A program made the position numbers and the translations under genes. A DNA stretch of 64,000 nt from Fratercula arctica (lineage: Eukaryota; Chordata; Aves; Charadriiformes; Alcidae), in assembly GCA_947846985.1 (NCBI GenBank), contig CANTUZ010000005.1:55057889-55121888 (forward strand). Direction: 5' to 3'. Shown here piece by piece: positions 24,087-36,967 of the stretch. The stretch's first letter is position 1, and the number at the start of each line of letters is the position of its first letter. The notes beneath the pieces are model-generated. The model worked only from the letters and a program-made list of their open reading frames with translations. It was not told the origin of the DNA and did no database searches.

Positions 24087-26001
24087 AAACAGAAGCAGCT
24101 TTTTGCGAATACACATTGTTAAATCAAACTCATCCCAAATTACTTGGGCACAATATCTAGGCATGTGGCTGGTTTACAGAGCAACCAAACACTCAGTGAG
24201 CCTTGGAACTAGAGGACTGGTTTTGGAAACCGACGGGGTGCTGCCAGGCCCAATTATTTTCAGCAACATCTTTCTGTTACCAAAATGCGGCACTGTGGAC
24301 TTTGGCCTGCTTGGTAAGAGCTGCTCTGCTAGCTCGCCGATGAGCACAATCCAGGCTGCAGACCTCGAAATGAGCCTGCACAGCATAGAGGAAAGGATAC
24401 CCTGGTTATCAGCACAAGGCTTTGTCTTAACCAGCAATTAGCAGCGGTAGTGGTCAAGCCTGAGTTTTAATTTTAGGCTAATTACACATATGTTGTGTGT
24501 AACAGTGCAGTAGGCAGTTGAAGGAAAGCTTTGCATGCCATGCGAACAGGTGATGGGAGTTAAGGTCTATGTACCCCAACTGCGGATGCACGTGGACTTG
24601 CAAAGAGAAACTTTCAGGGAGAAACAGTTCTAGAGATCTAGAGCAGGACGTGAGACCGCAGAGCTAATTCCCTGGGGAAATACTCCCGGCACAGCTCACA
24701 CCACAGGCTGCTCAGCTGGCCTTGTTTCACCACACACTTCACAGTCAGGCCAGCTCCGCCAAGACAGCGGTGGCTGCTGTAGATGCTCTGCAGTGAGTCT
24801 GACTGATGCCGTTCATGAGTCAGCTGAGAATTTGCATTACTGTGTGGCTTTAAGGCAAGAATTTGTGTGGCTTTGCTGGTGGCAACCGAGTTTGCTGAGT
24901 TTTGCTTTGCCATTTTAGGGAGGCTGAAGGGCCGGCTATAAAATGAAACTTGATGATTTCAACTTCTGTACCAGGCATCACAGAAACTTTTAATGAGCCT
25001 TTGCCTCTTACTCCTCTCAAAGTCACACATTCCTAATGTGCTTACAGACAACAGTACCCTGAGCATGACTTGATGCCCCAGCTGCAAGGAGAGCTTGCTG
25101 TGACACATTGGCAATGGGAAATAGATCATGCTTCTCTGTTGAGCTGTTAGTCTATCATCTCCCAAAGTTCAGCTTTTATGATGATGGCGAAAAAAGGCTG
25201 GGCATGAAACGCTGAGTCTCACTAAGGTGACTGGACACTGAAAATGGCACTGAGATTGCAGAGACTTGAAATACAGGAACAGTAGGAAGTCCAGATATAC
25301 TCCATCTGGGAAATCAGAGGGAAGAATAGAAGACATTGGTAGAGTGACAGCAGAAAGGTTTAAAGAGCAGGAAAGAAGTGGAGAAGTTATTTGAGTGGGC
25401 TAGGGATGGAGGAGATATTTCATTTGACAGATGGAGGTGATAAAGGCACAAGAGGAAGTAGGGAAGGATGAGACCATGTGCTTCCAAGGCAGGTGTACCA
25501 GGGAAGCCCAAAGGTGTTTTATTCCCTGGAGTTCTTGCACCAGCTAATAACACTGGCTATATGGAGCCCTGCAACCTACTTTAGATCATCCCAAACTGAA
25601 TGCACATACTAAAAACTAACTTCTTTGCTGTTCTCTAGTTAGCAGTGCATACTGGTTACAGTCATGGTTTCTGCCAAATCTTTTAATTCAATGGAACCTG
25701 TATCAAAGCAAAACATACGGCTTCAGTTATTGGGCAGTTTGGGGAAATTGAGCTGCCCAGATTATCACAGGAGCTGATCTTGAGACACACTCTTTAAAAG
25801 GAAATTTGTATAAGAAATTATCCCCTTTATTTGAGGACTGAAGGTCTCTCTCCTCTGGACATCTCTGAGATACTGCTCTGCCAAGATTTGACAGCAAAAC
25901 TGCAGGTTTTTCTTGGAAAACCTTCATCAGCTCTCATCTATTCAAGACAAGGTTTGCCCTGTCTTGCAGGAGGAGTTCCTAAATACAGTCATTCTCTTCC
26001 T

Positions 26002-26039
26002 CTTCGTGGGATGTGGACAGCTTCGTGGGATGTGGGACT
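26002..26039 (+). repeat. 19-bp tandem duplication
   Basis: cttcgtgggatgtggacag (26002-26020) is followed at once by cttcgtgggatgtgggact (26021-26039). The first 16 bases are identical. It is a small local duplication. Confidence 0.85.
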
Positions 26040-26864
26040 TTCTTACTGAAATCACTGAGACACAGACTGTGGATGATGGCGTTTGCATAGTCAAACCTCA
26101 GTTGTAATTTCAAAACCACTAATCGGAAGAGTATGTCTGCTGAGCATTCCCAACCCGTTTAAAGGTTGGAGAGGCATCTCACAAGAGCTGGCATTAGTCA
26201 AACAGCTCCCTCAGTAGACAGAGGGTCTGTTCTGATAGCCTCAGGGAGCCTATAGTTTAAATCAAATGGATTTTGTTGACTTATTTTCTTTTCATGAAGT
26301 TTTTAAATATGTCAGAGGTATCTGCCCCTGTTGGAAGCAGAGGATGGTTTACACAGTTGTGTCACCAGACCTACATCCCACCATATGATTTCCTCTCTCT
26401 AACTTGAAGAGAAGTCAACAGTTTTAGAAGCTACAGTTTTACAGTCTCTTGGGCTCTTTTGCAGCTTTGGCTCCTGGTAACACTGGAATCCAAGCTTTTT
26501 AAAAAACCTATTCTGAAATGGGACTCTTGGAAAAATATAGTGTTGTTATGAAGAAAATAGCTAGCAAAGATGGTGGCACAGCCAAGGCAATTTCCCCCTG
26601 GTTTTTGGCCAGACCCTGTGGTGCTTACATAGATACCATCTGCCTCTTTCCCTGTGATATTGCAACTCCTCATAGGCTTTAGGGCTCCTCTAGGCAAAGA
26701 AATATAATTGCACCAAAAATCATTATTTGAATCACAACGTTAAGTTTCACTCAGGACAACAACACTAAGAAATACTCAATGTTCCTTCTGTCTTCTACCC
26801 AGGCTTGTTTTTATCTACCTAAACGCCACTTTTCCCCCGCTTGTAATATTTCTGTGCTGAGTAC

Positions 26865-26905
26865 TTGCATTACTGCAGTGCCCAGGAGTCCCAGTCATAG
26901 ACTTA
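26865..26905 (+). repeat. Old interspersed repeat fragment (family unnamed)
   Basis: cattactgcagtgcccagga followed by gtcccagtcatag resembles an old amniote repeat that in reptiles reads roughly GCACCCAGGAGCCCCAGTCATGG and continues into a GCTGTACAAACAC segment. That later segment is present in this window at 45,155-45,185. The assignment is from memory of the layout. Confidence 0.35.
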
Positions 26906-29900
26906 ACTGCTTTAGGGGCTAATCACAACATTAAAGTTAGTATTTCTTGGCGTCCAGCTAGCAAACAGGGCAAGGGCAATATTGTTCAGTAATCCTTTTC
27001 CTAAAGTTAGGGCTTACTTAAACTGATGTTCAAGACAAGTTTCCACTCTGAAAACCATTTGCCTGGCAGGTGGTGGAGTTAGGATATTCATACAAGATTA
27101 TTTAAGATGCATGAGTGGAGTGATGGGGAGAACTTTATCTCCTCTTGAGGCCCTTGGCACAGATTTACATGGTTTGTTCTTGCTTTCTCCCTAGCCTTGG
27201 CTCAAAAAAAATAGAAATCTCCTTTGCTCCATGACACAGCTTCTTCAGAAGATGGGGAAGAGTCCCTGCCTGGTGCCCAATTGCTCTGTTGAATTTCCCA
27301 AAGGAACATACTGATGAAATATGGTGCAAATATCCCTCCAAGGGGCCTGGCGCCACGAGGCAACACAGCTCAATGCCATGTGGTGATACCAGCTCCCGTC
27401 GCCCAGGCAAAAAGCATGGAAACAAGCCCTGTACCTTTTCCAGAGTAATGGGACCTTCTGCATCTTCTAAGATCCGGGAGTATTCACAGTGATTGCTGGG
27501 GAAGGGGTGCTTGTCTTGCTTTTACATATTTCCAGGAAGAAGCTGAGTACCAAACCCCTGATAGTTGGGTTTAGAGAGCCTTTCTTCCCACCTGGAGGCT
27601 TTGCAGCTCCTGGCACCTTTGGAAACAAGCTCAATCAGGATTCAGATTCAAGCCTCTCACCTGGGGCTACACAACATTGCTTCCAGACCAATGAGCCATT
27701 TTGTAGGTGACTTCTAAACATGCAAAGAAAATTAAACGATTCCTTCGAATATCCTTAGCCAGAAGAACGGCTCAGAGGGTTATCGAATTTTTTTTTCTTT
27801 TTGAATGCACAGTTCTTGTTTATTTGAATGCTGCATCAAAGCTGAGAGAAAAGGCCATTGTGCCTTTGATTGGATTGGAATTTTCTGCACCAGCATTGGC
27901 CAAAGGCGGTCCGTCCTCTCGCCAGCTCTCGCATGTGACGCAATGGGGAATGGGGGAGGGGGAAAACCTGACAGACAAGCAGACAGATCAAACACGACAC
28001 TTCAAAGAGAAGGAAAAAATGCAAGAATGAAGCAATCCGGCGCTACAGTCCCTCAATGCTACAAAACAAAGCAGACAACCCTCTACACATGGCCATTCCT
28101 GCCATCCAGAGACTGAGGCTGTATACATGAGATCTTACCAAAAGCACTAGGGAGTGGTCTCTGGTGACTACATGACCAGTTATTGCACTATTCGTGCTCA
28201 GACACTCTGAGGGGCTAATTAGTGCTTTTAATATGTAAATCAGAGCCTGAACAGATTAAATCTAGGGAAAAAAATAACCCAGCTGGTGAATATGTTGTTT
28301 TAATTATTGCTCTAAAGAAAATATGGACATGGCTGAAGATGATGACAGAGAAGAACCTGTAATACTGCCTTATAGAAATTGTCCCTATTCATAGAAGATG
28401 AGCAGGAGAAGCTGGGTGCTGAGGTGGAGCAGAGGAGGAGCAGCAGGAGCACACGCAGGGCCAGCAGAGCCCTCCCAACCTTGGGTCCTCCAGTCCAGCC
28501 AATGGAGTTTCCAAAATCATCTAAGTATTACTGCTAAGTATGCATATTCCCAAAGGCTCAGTCAGGATTTCATCTTGCTGGGTGTTGTTGAAACACGGAG
28601 AAGGAGCTATTCCCTGCCCCACAGGGAGATTTGTGGGGAGGGGGATGGGGGATTAATACCACATGTTACGCTGTAGAGATGAAAGTCTGCATTCCGTTCA
28701 CCTCCAGATGTGCTTGAATCCTTTGTGTTACAAGGGGACAGGAATAAATATTGCATTTTTCCCAGGCTGGGTTTGTCCAAAGGCAGAGGAGAGAAGGAGA
28801 ATTCAGCTAGTATGGGTAGGAAAGAGAGACTAAGACGAACTGAAAGAGGGAAGGGGCAGATTGGATGATTGCTTGTGTTTGACATAAAAAGCTGTAAGGA
28901 GGAAAGAGACTATTAACTTTTCTTGAGTTGTGTCCACTGATATTGGAATGAAATAATTTGCACAGCAAGCCTGGACCGCAATCCTCTCTGCCAAGTGTTG
29001 AGTTGAGAGGAGGAAGTTTGCTTTCCAAGAAAAACTTTTCAGAAAGGAGGGCATCTGTATGCCTCAAAGGCCTCTTGCGTTATTCAAGTCAGAGCTGCCT
29101 TCCAACCCGCCTGAAGGAATTCAGAACAACTTTCCTCTGTGTCAGTTGCTGAGGCTCTTTTGCAGCCTCTAGCGAAGTGAACATTTTTCTACGGATCAAT
29201 TTTTAGCTTCTGTCAGTATCGAAACTCTGAACTTTTTTCCACAGAGCAAGGGAATAGCAGGTAATTATGTTTCCTTTGAACATACGTGCCCTTTTATCTG
29301 TGCCCTTCTGCCTACCTGTCTGCCTGTCTCCTTATTTATCTGTGTATTGTAATTAAGGATTGCGAGTTGTGGGAGACACAAGTTCCTTTTCCCATTCTTT
29401 TCCTCTCCCCCCCTTAATTTTGCTAGTGTCTAGTATAGATGCATTGCTTGAAACAGATGATTAAAAATGTCTTTTGTTCTTCTCCCAGTATACATCTAGA
29501 GATACATGCACGCATATCTCTCTATATGTTTAGCCATAAGATTGTACCTAACTGGATCTGTTAAGTCATGTAACAGATTCCTTCAATAGAAGATTTCATC
29601 AAGTGCTCCTGATCAACTATAAGAATTAGGTTGACTGACCTGGGTTGCCTGGGGTATAGATATTCCTTCATGATAATTTTTGCAATGCTGTTTTGATAGA
29701 GCAGAATTTGCCCTTCTTCTCTAACTTCAGTCTTTCCTCCCGTTCTTTCCATCCTTTCCTCCCTGCTGATGCACTGTGGATGCCCTAGAAGGCAAATGTG
29801 CCTCTCCGAAAACTCTTTTCCTTTAATGCATATAACACTGACTGTGGGATGTGATCTTCCCAGTGTTAGCTCCTCCTTTGTAAACCAAGAATGCCTTCAA

Positions 29901-29984
29901 TGGAGCAAATCTACGTGCACATCACCCCACGTCCGGTTAAATTCTTGAACTCCCTGGAAGGACAGAGGAACTAAACACAGGATG

Positions 29985-30075
29985 AGAATTTAGGAAATCT
30001 GTGTCTCCCATCCTGGGTTTGTGACTTTTCTCCTCCATGACCTTGGATTAATCCTTTGAGTCATGTCAACGCTGT
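29985..30075 (+). repeat. Possible MIR-like fragment
   Basis: tttaggaaatctgtgtctcc, cctgggtttgtgac and ccatgaccttggattaatcc echo the MIR body (GACCTTGGACAAGTCA). Similarity is thin and the assignment tentative. Confidence 0.25.
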
Positions 30076-30401
30076 GCAATGGCACATGGTGCTGGTATCT
30101 CCAGGCATGTTCCACGTTATGAAGTGCAGCACCTTGCGGAAGTTCTAGCTCCATTAGCGCTGTGCCACTGAGAGCTAATTAGTTCAGGTGCTGGTGCCAT
30201 TGATGCGGAGCTTCTGATCCCTGAGTGAGCAAGAGCCACGACTGGTGTAGGCACGTCTCCAGTGTTACCACTGTCAGTGTAAATATACCGCTGGTTTCTG
30301 TGTTTCTGTGTGCTATTTGTGGCTAAAAAGCCAGTCACTTCTACTATTTTAAGATGTGATATGCAGACACTTCCACTTAGCATGGACTCCGGACTTTCAG
30401 G

Positions 30402-30417
30402 ATATATATATATATAT
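30402..30417 (+). repeat. (AT)8 microsatellite
   Basis: Eight AT units followed by a short A-rich run. It is a candidate length-variable marker. Confidence 0.85.
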
Positions 30418-33400
30418 TAAAAAAAATAATAATTTTCCTCTTCTATGCAAAAAAGTGAGTGCTAGAAATTTGAATACTGTGGGGTTTTGAGAGCGTTGTT
30501 CCTGTCCTTTTAGCCCTGATAGAAACCTCTTCATGTGTGCCCAGTGCTTCCTAGAGAGACCAAAGACAACCCAGCTATCCTAAGGGGCTTTTCCTCTAGG
30601 TGTCACACAGCCGACACTTAGCAACAAAACACCAGGCAAGCAAGTGGCTTAAAACAAAGGAGGCTCCTTGTTTCCTCAATGAGTTTGTCACATTTTTAGG
30701 ATTACTAACGTTTACTGTGTCATAAATACAGGCGCACTGCTGTGGGAGGAGGACAGCAGACAGGATATATCAGCCCTGGAAGAGGATTTTCTTTCTGATG
30801 CAGAAAGTGTGAATGTCAAGGAATGGGCATGAATGGCAGAAGGAGAAGTGGAAGAAATGAATTTGTAGGAGATGGGCTGGATAAATGTGGCAGCAGTGCT
30901 CTGTGTAGCTGTTACTAACAGTCACTGCAGTAATGCCCAGGCAGTGAGAGCTTGAGATGCGGAGGCTTTGCTGGTTCCAAGCAGGTAACTGAAACTGGTC
31001 CTAGAAAAATAGTTTTATATGTATTTAAACAACTCTTTGGCCAGACAGGCATGCAGGAAGCAGGGTGCCTGGCATTACCATTACTTGCCAAAGAGAGGTG
31101 AAAGCATGGATGCACGATGTGTCATGCTTGATGCCATGACTTGCCACCCTGCAGCAGAAAATTTCCTTCGGATGCAGTCTGTGCGCTTTGCGCTCCCACC
31201 AACTTCCACCTTCTGCCTTTTCTACAGAGGGATAGATGCAGTGTAATTAATTGTAAAAGGAACACAGCAACGCAGGTGGTTGTCCAAATGTCTCTGTCAC
31301 TGTGCTCTGGAGCCTCGCGGCAGAGCTTCGTACTGTGGGTACCAGTTCCACAGTGCTAATGAAAGCAAAACCACTCATGTTTTCTTTCAGTGACTTTCCC
31401 AGCAAAGATAATTCTTTTGTCTGATCTCCAGGAATTACCTGCTAAAGGCAGCTATTTCAGCTGCTACGTAAGACTGGCGTTCTTCCTGTTCCTATAAAGG
31501 CAAGGCTTCTATTTTGCGTGTTCAGTTATGGTTAAACTGAGAAAAAAAGCCTCAAAGCCAAAACTCTTACTGCCATGGACTTAGTAAAAAGCACACTCAA
31601 GTCACTATAAGGGCTGTGTGTGTCTTCCTCTTAATTTAAAACTTGGATAATAGCATGAGATTTTGTTACCTTGCCCGGGAAACTGCCACGATGGACCTTG
31701 CTGGTGCCATGTTTGGGTGACCCTTTAGTTAGCATTTACTCTCCCACATATCAATATTCTGATACTCCCAGTTCTCGTAAGTCCTCTCATATGCTGTGTA
31801 GACGCTGATTTGTCTTGAGCTGAATGTTACCAGGGAATTCAATGCCCATCTGTGCAGTCCAGGAGTACCGTGTTATCACCAAAGCCCGTCCTTTCTTCAA
31901 GGGGACCTAGAAATACAGGTGAAAATGGCTCCTTGCCTTGGGCTGAACTTGTTGGGACTTTGGAGCAGAGCTGCCAGGTCATGAGGCTAAGATGTAACTT
32001 TTGGGAAATCCCTGTATGTAGCCTCTGTGGCTGAAGCTGTAGCCTTGTAAATCCCACCTCTTCAGTGTTGCTATTAGTATAGCGATTGATTAGCTTCACA
32101 TGAGCCTATTTTGAAGTTTGGCTAGTGTTTTCCTTCCAGCAAAATCAACACTTCTATTTGATCACGCTGTTTTTCTTGCTAGGTCTTGCAGACTAGGACA
32201 GTTCCTAATTTTTCTAACCATTAAGCAAGACAGAGAACCCCCATCAGCTTGTTATTTTGTGTCTTCCTGCAACAACAGACCAGACCAGAATGCTGAAGCT
32301 GCATCCATTGCAGCTGATTTTTGTCAGGTTTCTCGTGGACTATGTCCAACTGGAGAATTAATGGCCAATTCTGCAGGAGATTGTCCTGAGATTCGCAACG
32401 CCATAAAAGAAATCTCAATTGTTTTTGTCAAATTTTTGCATTCTTGCAATTAATAAACAGATACAAGCTGCTGAAGCAGCCAGTCCTCTATCATTTACCT
32501 CTAGCTAAAAATAATTGCTAGAAATGATATTTTGCTGATATTTCAAATCCACAAATGCAACCGAATTAATTTGCTCTAGACATTTTCCATTTTAGTGTCT
32601 GTATACACATATATAAAATATAACCACATCCATATTTATAAGTATGAAAATGAATATATTTTGTACCTAGAAATATTCCCGTGTACCTCTTGACTTGTCA
32701 TCGGGAAATACACACAGGATTCAACAGTAAGCAATAAAAGCACCAGAGGTGATATCCTAGAGTTTGCTATCCCCACAGGTTCGTTACGTGGTGGAGGAGA
32801 GCCCTGACAGGCTGGATGTCCTTGAGTATTGCAGCAGAGGTTTTTTGGCTCTGCTGAGGGGCAGTCCTGCTCCATCTCCTCAAGAAATCCCTGCCTGACC
32901 ACGTGAGGATGCTGTTCCCATCCTACCTGACAAGGGTGACCCATACCCATAACCAGACTGAGAGTTCAGTCTGACAAGCTGCTCAACTCTCAGGATCCGA
33001 TCACATAAAAATAGTTACGCACGTGCTTAACTTTAAGCTCGTAAGTCTTCTTGTCTCAAAGCCACGTTGCCCAGTGTCTGACCAAGCGGTCCGGCCAAGT
33101 TTGCCCCCTCAGCAATTTACGGTGCCCCTCCTTTTCTTCTTTAGGAGAAAGGTACACCTCTCGGCTTGCCAGCTAGAATTATGCCCAAATAAATAAAAGT
33201 GTAGTCTGTTGAAAGCTAGGGACATTTTGGCAAATAATACTATCATAGAAAAAATTGTGTCTAAGCACTTGCTTTCTTCCTTAAAATATTTTCACCAGAA
33301 AAGCTAGTCATTTCATTACATATAAACATGATTTTAATGAATGAGCAAATGCATTCAACCGTCTGGGGCAATGTGATGTGTATCTATATGTTTGGATAAA

Positions 33401-33730
33401 TCTATGCACACACACACACTCACTGATAAAATGTGTCTTTTTTCTTACACCGAGGGATGTATAATACTTCCTGGGAATTGTATTTTTTCCCCTGTATTAC
33501 AAAACTATAGCAAGCATTCCTGTATCTCTAACTGAGAACTATTTCATGCTCTAGCATAGCCAAGTGTCTGCAGGCAGAGATAAGCTATGATTTCCCATTT
33601 TCCTCTACAAAATTAGTGATCTAAAAGCACAATAAAACCATCACCTTGTGTCACCAGTGGGGACAGTAGAAAGCATTAAGTTAAAAAAATAATAATATAA
33701 CAAGTATTAATGGGGGAAAAATTGAATAAT

Positions 33731-33937
33731 GGGGGGGGGGGGGGGGTTCTCCACAGGTGTTTGTTTTTTTTTTTTTTTAACTTGAAGACAGTTTTGAGAG
33801 AAAGACAAATTCCTGAAATAGTGTGGAAGGATTTGCAGAAAATTAATTCAGTGAAAAAAGGGATGGCCAGTAGCCAGCAACAATTTGAAGTTGATATTTG
33901 CAACAAAACTGGGGGAAAAAAAAAAAAAAAAAAAAAA
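33731..33937 (+). repeat. Cluster of G16, T15 and A22 runs
   Basis: Sixteen Gs (33731-33746), fifteen Ts (33764-33778) and twenty-two As (33916-33937) lie within about 210 bases. The frame through them (33710-33946) is an artefact. Confidence 0.85.
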
Positions 33938-34752
33938 GTAGTTTAGGGGAATCTCTCTGGTCCTTTTCATTTGATATTTTTAAATCACTCTTTACTGTCC
34001 AGAAAAAATGCCCTCAGTAACATGACTCTTTCACAGATAATAATTTACAGGGGTTCCCTTGGTGCTATTTTTCTGTTAAACTTATTTTAAGGCAAAAGCA
34101 TACCCAGTTAAATAGTTGGGGTTTTATTTTGCAAATTTTAATACCTGTTTTTTTAAAGCCCAGAACAAAACTGATTTTCTCCCGCGCTGGTGAGTCTTGC
34201 AGAATAATTAGGGGAAAAAAAACCCATCCCTTCCACCGACGCAGAACATCGGCTCTTAGGAGGTAAACGTGGGGCTCCCCCCTCTTCTTCTGAGCTTTTT
34301 AGAGGCTCAATATGCTCCTAACTTTGCACAAAGCCCAGCCCGAGGAACAAAGCCTGCGGACCACCACCGGGAAGTGGTATTAGCCCTTTCCGCAGCCTTC
34401 CCACTGTGGATGCATGCTCAATTCCCGGATAAATGCACCTTTTAAACTATATTAATGTAAAAGTTTTATTTGAAAGATGCCAGCTGTGGTCCTAGCCCAG
34501 GTTTATTCATGTGGGACATTTACTGGGTCAACTTAATACTTGACTACTGCTTATTATCCCATCAGTCTTCGGGGACAACCCATGATCTAATTGCCCGGCA
34601 TTTATGTTGCCCTGGCAACTATAAATACAGAGTAATAATCCTTAAAGGGGCAGTGTAGAATTTCATGCCCCTGCAGTGAAGTACACTTCATTTCCCAGAG
34701 CACCCTGTGTTTTTTAATTCCGTGAATAAAAATGTGTAATGAATAATTAATT

Positions 34753-34800
34753 ATGTGCTTGGAGGCACAATAGCTGCCTACTTTTGAATATTCATCAGTG
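34753..34800. promoter_or_regulatory. Candidate regulatory module, copy 2
   Basis: atgtgcttggaggcaca (34753-34769) is the exact reverse complement of 8928-8944. It is followed by atattcatcagtg (34788-34800), which matches 8951-8963 at 12 of 13 positions in the same orientation. The left flank has ATTAATTA-type cores (gaataattaattatg). This suggests a homeodomain-bound element, but binding is not shown. Confidence 0.25.
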
Positions 34801-36538
34801 ACATTATTAATTCACTAGAAATCCCAAGGAGCAGTGGGATAGGCTTTTAGCCTAGCTGGAGGACTTACAGATAATACTCTGCAACACGAACAAACTTTTT
34901 CAAGCAGACTTTTCTTTTGCAGGGTTGGTTTTTTTTTTTTTTTAATTTAATTTACATCTTAATAAAATAATAATAATAAAATAAAAAAGTTCTGTACTGG
35001 ATCTAGCCAAGCAGCAGTGAGCAATAGCTGACCGCAGTAAGAAATCCAGCAGTCTGGAGCCTATTCCTCCCTGACCCACTGCCATGCCTGACCTCTGGCT
35101 GAGGACCTGGTGTGCGCCATGGCAGAGAAGATAAACCTTAGGAGCTCTTTGTGTGAGACTGTAAAAAAAAAAAAAAGCAGATGGCCAACCATAATTTCTA
35201 GCGATGTGTCAGGTTCTCTGATGAGAAACCATCTTATTTGCCTGTCAAAAAAGTAGACATCAAAAAACCTGCCTACAGTAAATAACTTGTTGTCAAGCTA
35301 CAAAGAGGATTATTCCACTGCTGAATAAACCTGCAAGTCTTTTCTGGAGATAGGAGTGTGACTTTCCACGTCGTCACATTAGTTTAATGATGCCGTTCCA
35401 TTTAAAGCAGGGGATTTATGCCAGGTGAAAGCTGATGCCGAAGTGCAGGGACAAACCCAACCAATTTCTTGGCAGAGAAGAAATGGAATGATTAGAAAGA
35501 AATCTAAGGTCTTTTTGTGAAGTTTTCCTTCTTTCCCCATCTGATTTGCAATGCCAATGCGCTTGCAATGCAGTCTCTTTTCACCACTGATACCTAAGGC
35601 CAGATTCTGTGCTGACACAATTTCTTTGACTTGAGAGAGGATTTGATCTTCAGCGCTTTGGGCCAAACCTTGGAGAGCCCTCTTCTCACAAACAGCCCAC
35701 CTTAGGGTCTGGTTGGGAATTTTTCTTCTGAGGAATTTTTAGATGAAAATATTGTTTCTGCAAAGATCAAAATTCATGGTTGCAGCCACCCAAACTCCTA
35801 TAAGGCAGGGCGCTATAGAAGAAAATGTAGTTTAATCCTTGAGCCAGTCCAACAAACCTAGAATAGCTGTAAAAATCTTTCCTTTTCTCTAGGGTTTGTT
35901 ACTCAACTGTATTTCCTATTGGAATATTTGCAGGCCTGTCTCTTTATTTGTAAAGGAATAAAACTTTAAAATCCTTTGAAAGGCAACTGGATTGCTAAAT
36001 CACAGACACATTTTTAAAAATGAGACCTGTAATCCACTGAGGTTCTTAATGGGAAGAAATCATTATGCCTAATTAAATTGAAAGTATCTCCATTTGTTTA
36101 AATCTGGCAAAAATGGAGCTTACTCGGAGCATATGCCTGTAATAATTTATATTCAAACTACCTGTAGTGTGATAGGGTCTTCTCTATACATAGGACTGAA
36201 ACCTAACATTTGATTCTTTTCAGAGCCTCATTCTCCCTTTTCTTTCCTTGGTCTTTGACCTTCTCCTGGCGCACGATGGGCTGTGCCTCTCTGCCGCCCG
36301 GACGGACAGTGGCTCCTTCACCCTTCTGTCTTTTATTCCAACAGAGACCTCCAGCCACACCAACCAGAGCAGCGCACCCAGGTTTCGTCGATCTTGAGTC
36401 TCTGCCACAGAACTTGTTAACCACGTAGTGCTGGAAAACAGCAATTACACATGTTGGCTAATGCAAGGTAAAGCTGACCGGCAATTTTAGCTACTCACTT
36501 TCCCATAAGAAAAAAAAAGATCTTTCTCTTTTCTTTCT

Positions 36539-36541
<3 letters not shown>

Positions 36542-36568
<27 letters not shown>
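36542..36568 (+). repeat. T27 homopolymer
   Basis: Twenty-seven Ts, the longest homopolymer in the window, preceded by T/C-rich sequence from 36,521. A second run of 24 Ts lies at 36944-36967. Confidence 0.85.
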
Positions 36569-36573
<5 letters not shown>

Positions 36574-36943
36574 GAAACCCTATTTAGCAACAAATATACC
36601 TGAAATATTTGGGTTTATTTTCTGTAGAGTCACGGGGTGTACACCTTTAACAAGAGAACTGATACCATCCAGCTTGGTCACAGGTTAAACAACAGTCATT
36701 TTGCTCAGCAATTCAAACTTTCATTACGATTTGTAATGCAGTAGAGCACTTGGGCTATGTAGTCATTTATTGCAGTGATTTGCATTAAAGAGAGTGTCAT
36801 TGTATTACCTCTTAGCTTCGGTTGAGATTAGAAGTAATATCTACATTTATCTTTCACTCCTAGGAGTATAAAATTGTGCTAATAATAACAATAATAAAGC
36901 TAGTTCCTAAAAGCAAGTGAACTCTACACAGCTTTTTTCCCTC

Positions 36944-36967
36944 TTTTTTTTTTTTTTTTTTTTTTTT
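36944..36967 (+). repeat. T24 homopolymer
   Basis: Twenty-four Ts about 375 bases after the T27 run. No element body is recognisable between them. Confidence 0.85.

Larger units (their letters stand above)
20788..26864. other. Unique non-coding DNA with one CpG-retaining block
   Basis: No gene is assigned. The block 22,058-22,228 keeps about seven CpGs. A minus-strand open frame through it ends at 22,029 and is reported as a finding. Long A and T runs lie at 22233-22260 and 24062-24086. The remaining sequence has no feature I can name. Confidence 0.6.
26906..33700. other. Unique non-coding DNA
   Basis: No gene is supported. The part 27,860-27,945 holds three ATTGG boxes and five clustered CpGs and is reported as a finding. 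The part 32,779-32,898 is an open frame behind an AG and is also reported as a finding. A weak MIR-like stretch lies near 30,000 and an (AT)8 run at 30,402. Otherwise I see nothing I can name. Confidence 0.6.

Noticed and set aside
28360..28369. taatactgcc, identical to the miR-200b seed region
   Set aside because: The following bases (ttatagaaatt) do not match the mature microRNA and no hairpin arm is present.
33710..33946. A 78-codon plus-strand frame
   Set aside because: It is made of G16, T15 and A22 translated as glycine, phenylalanine and lysine runs.
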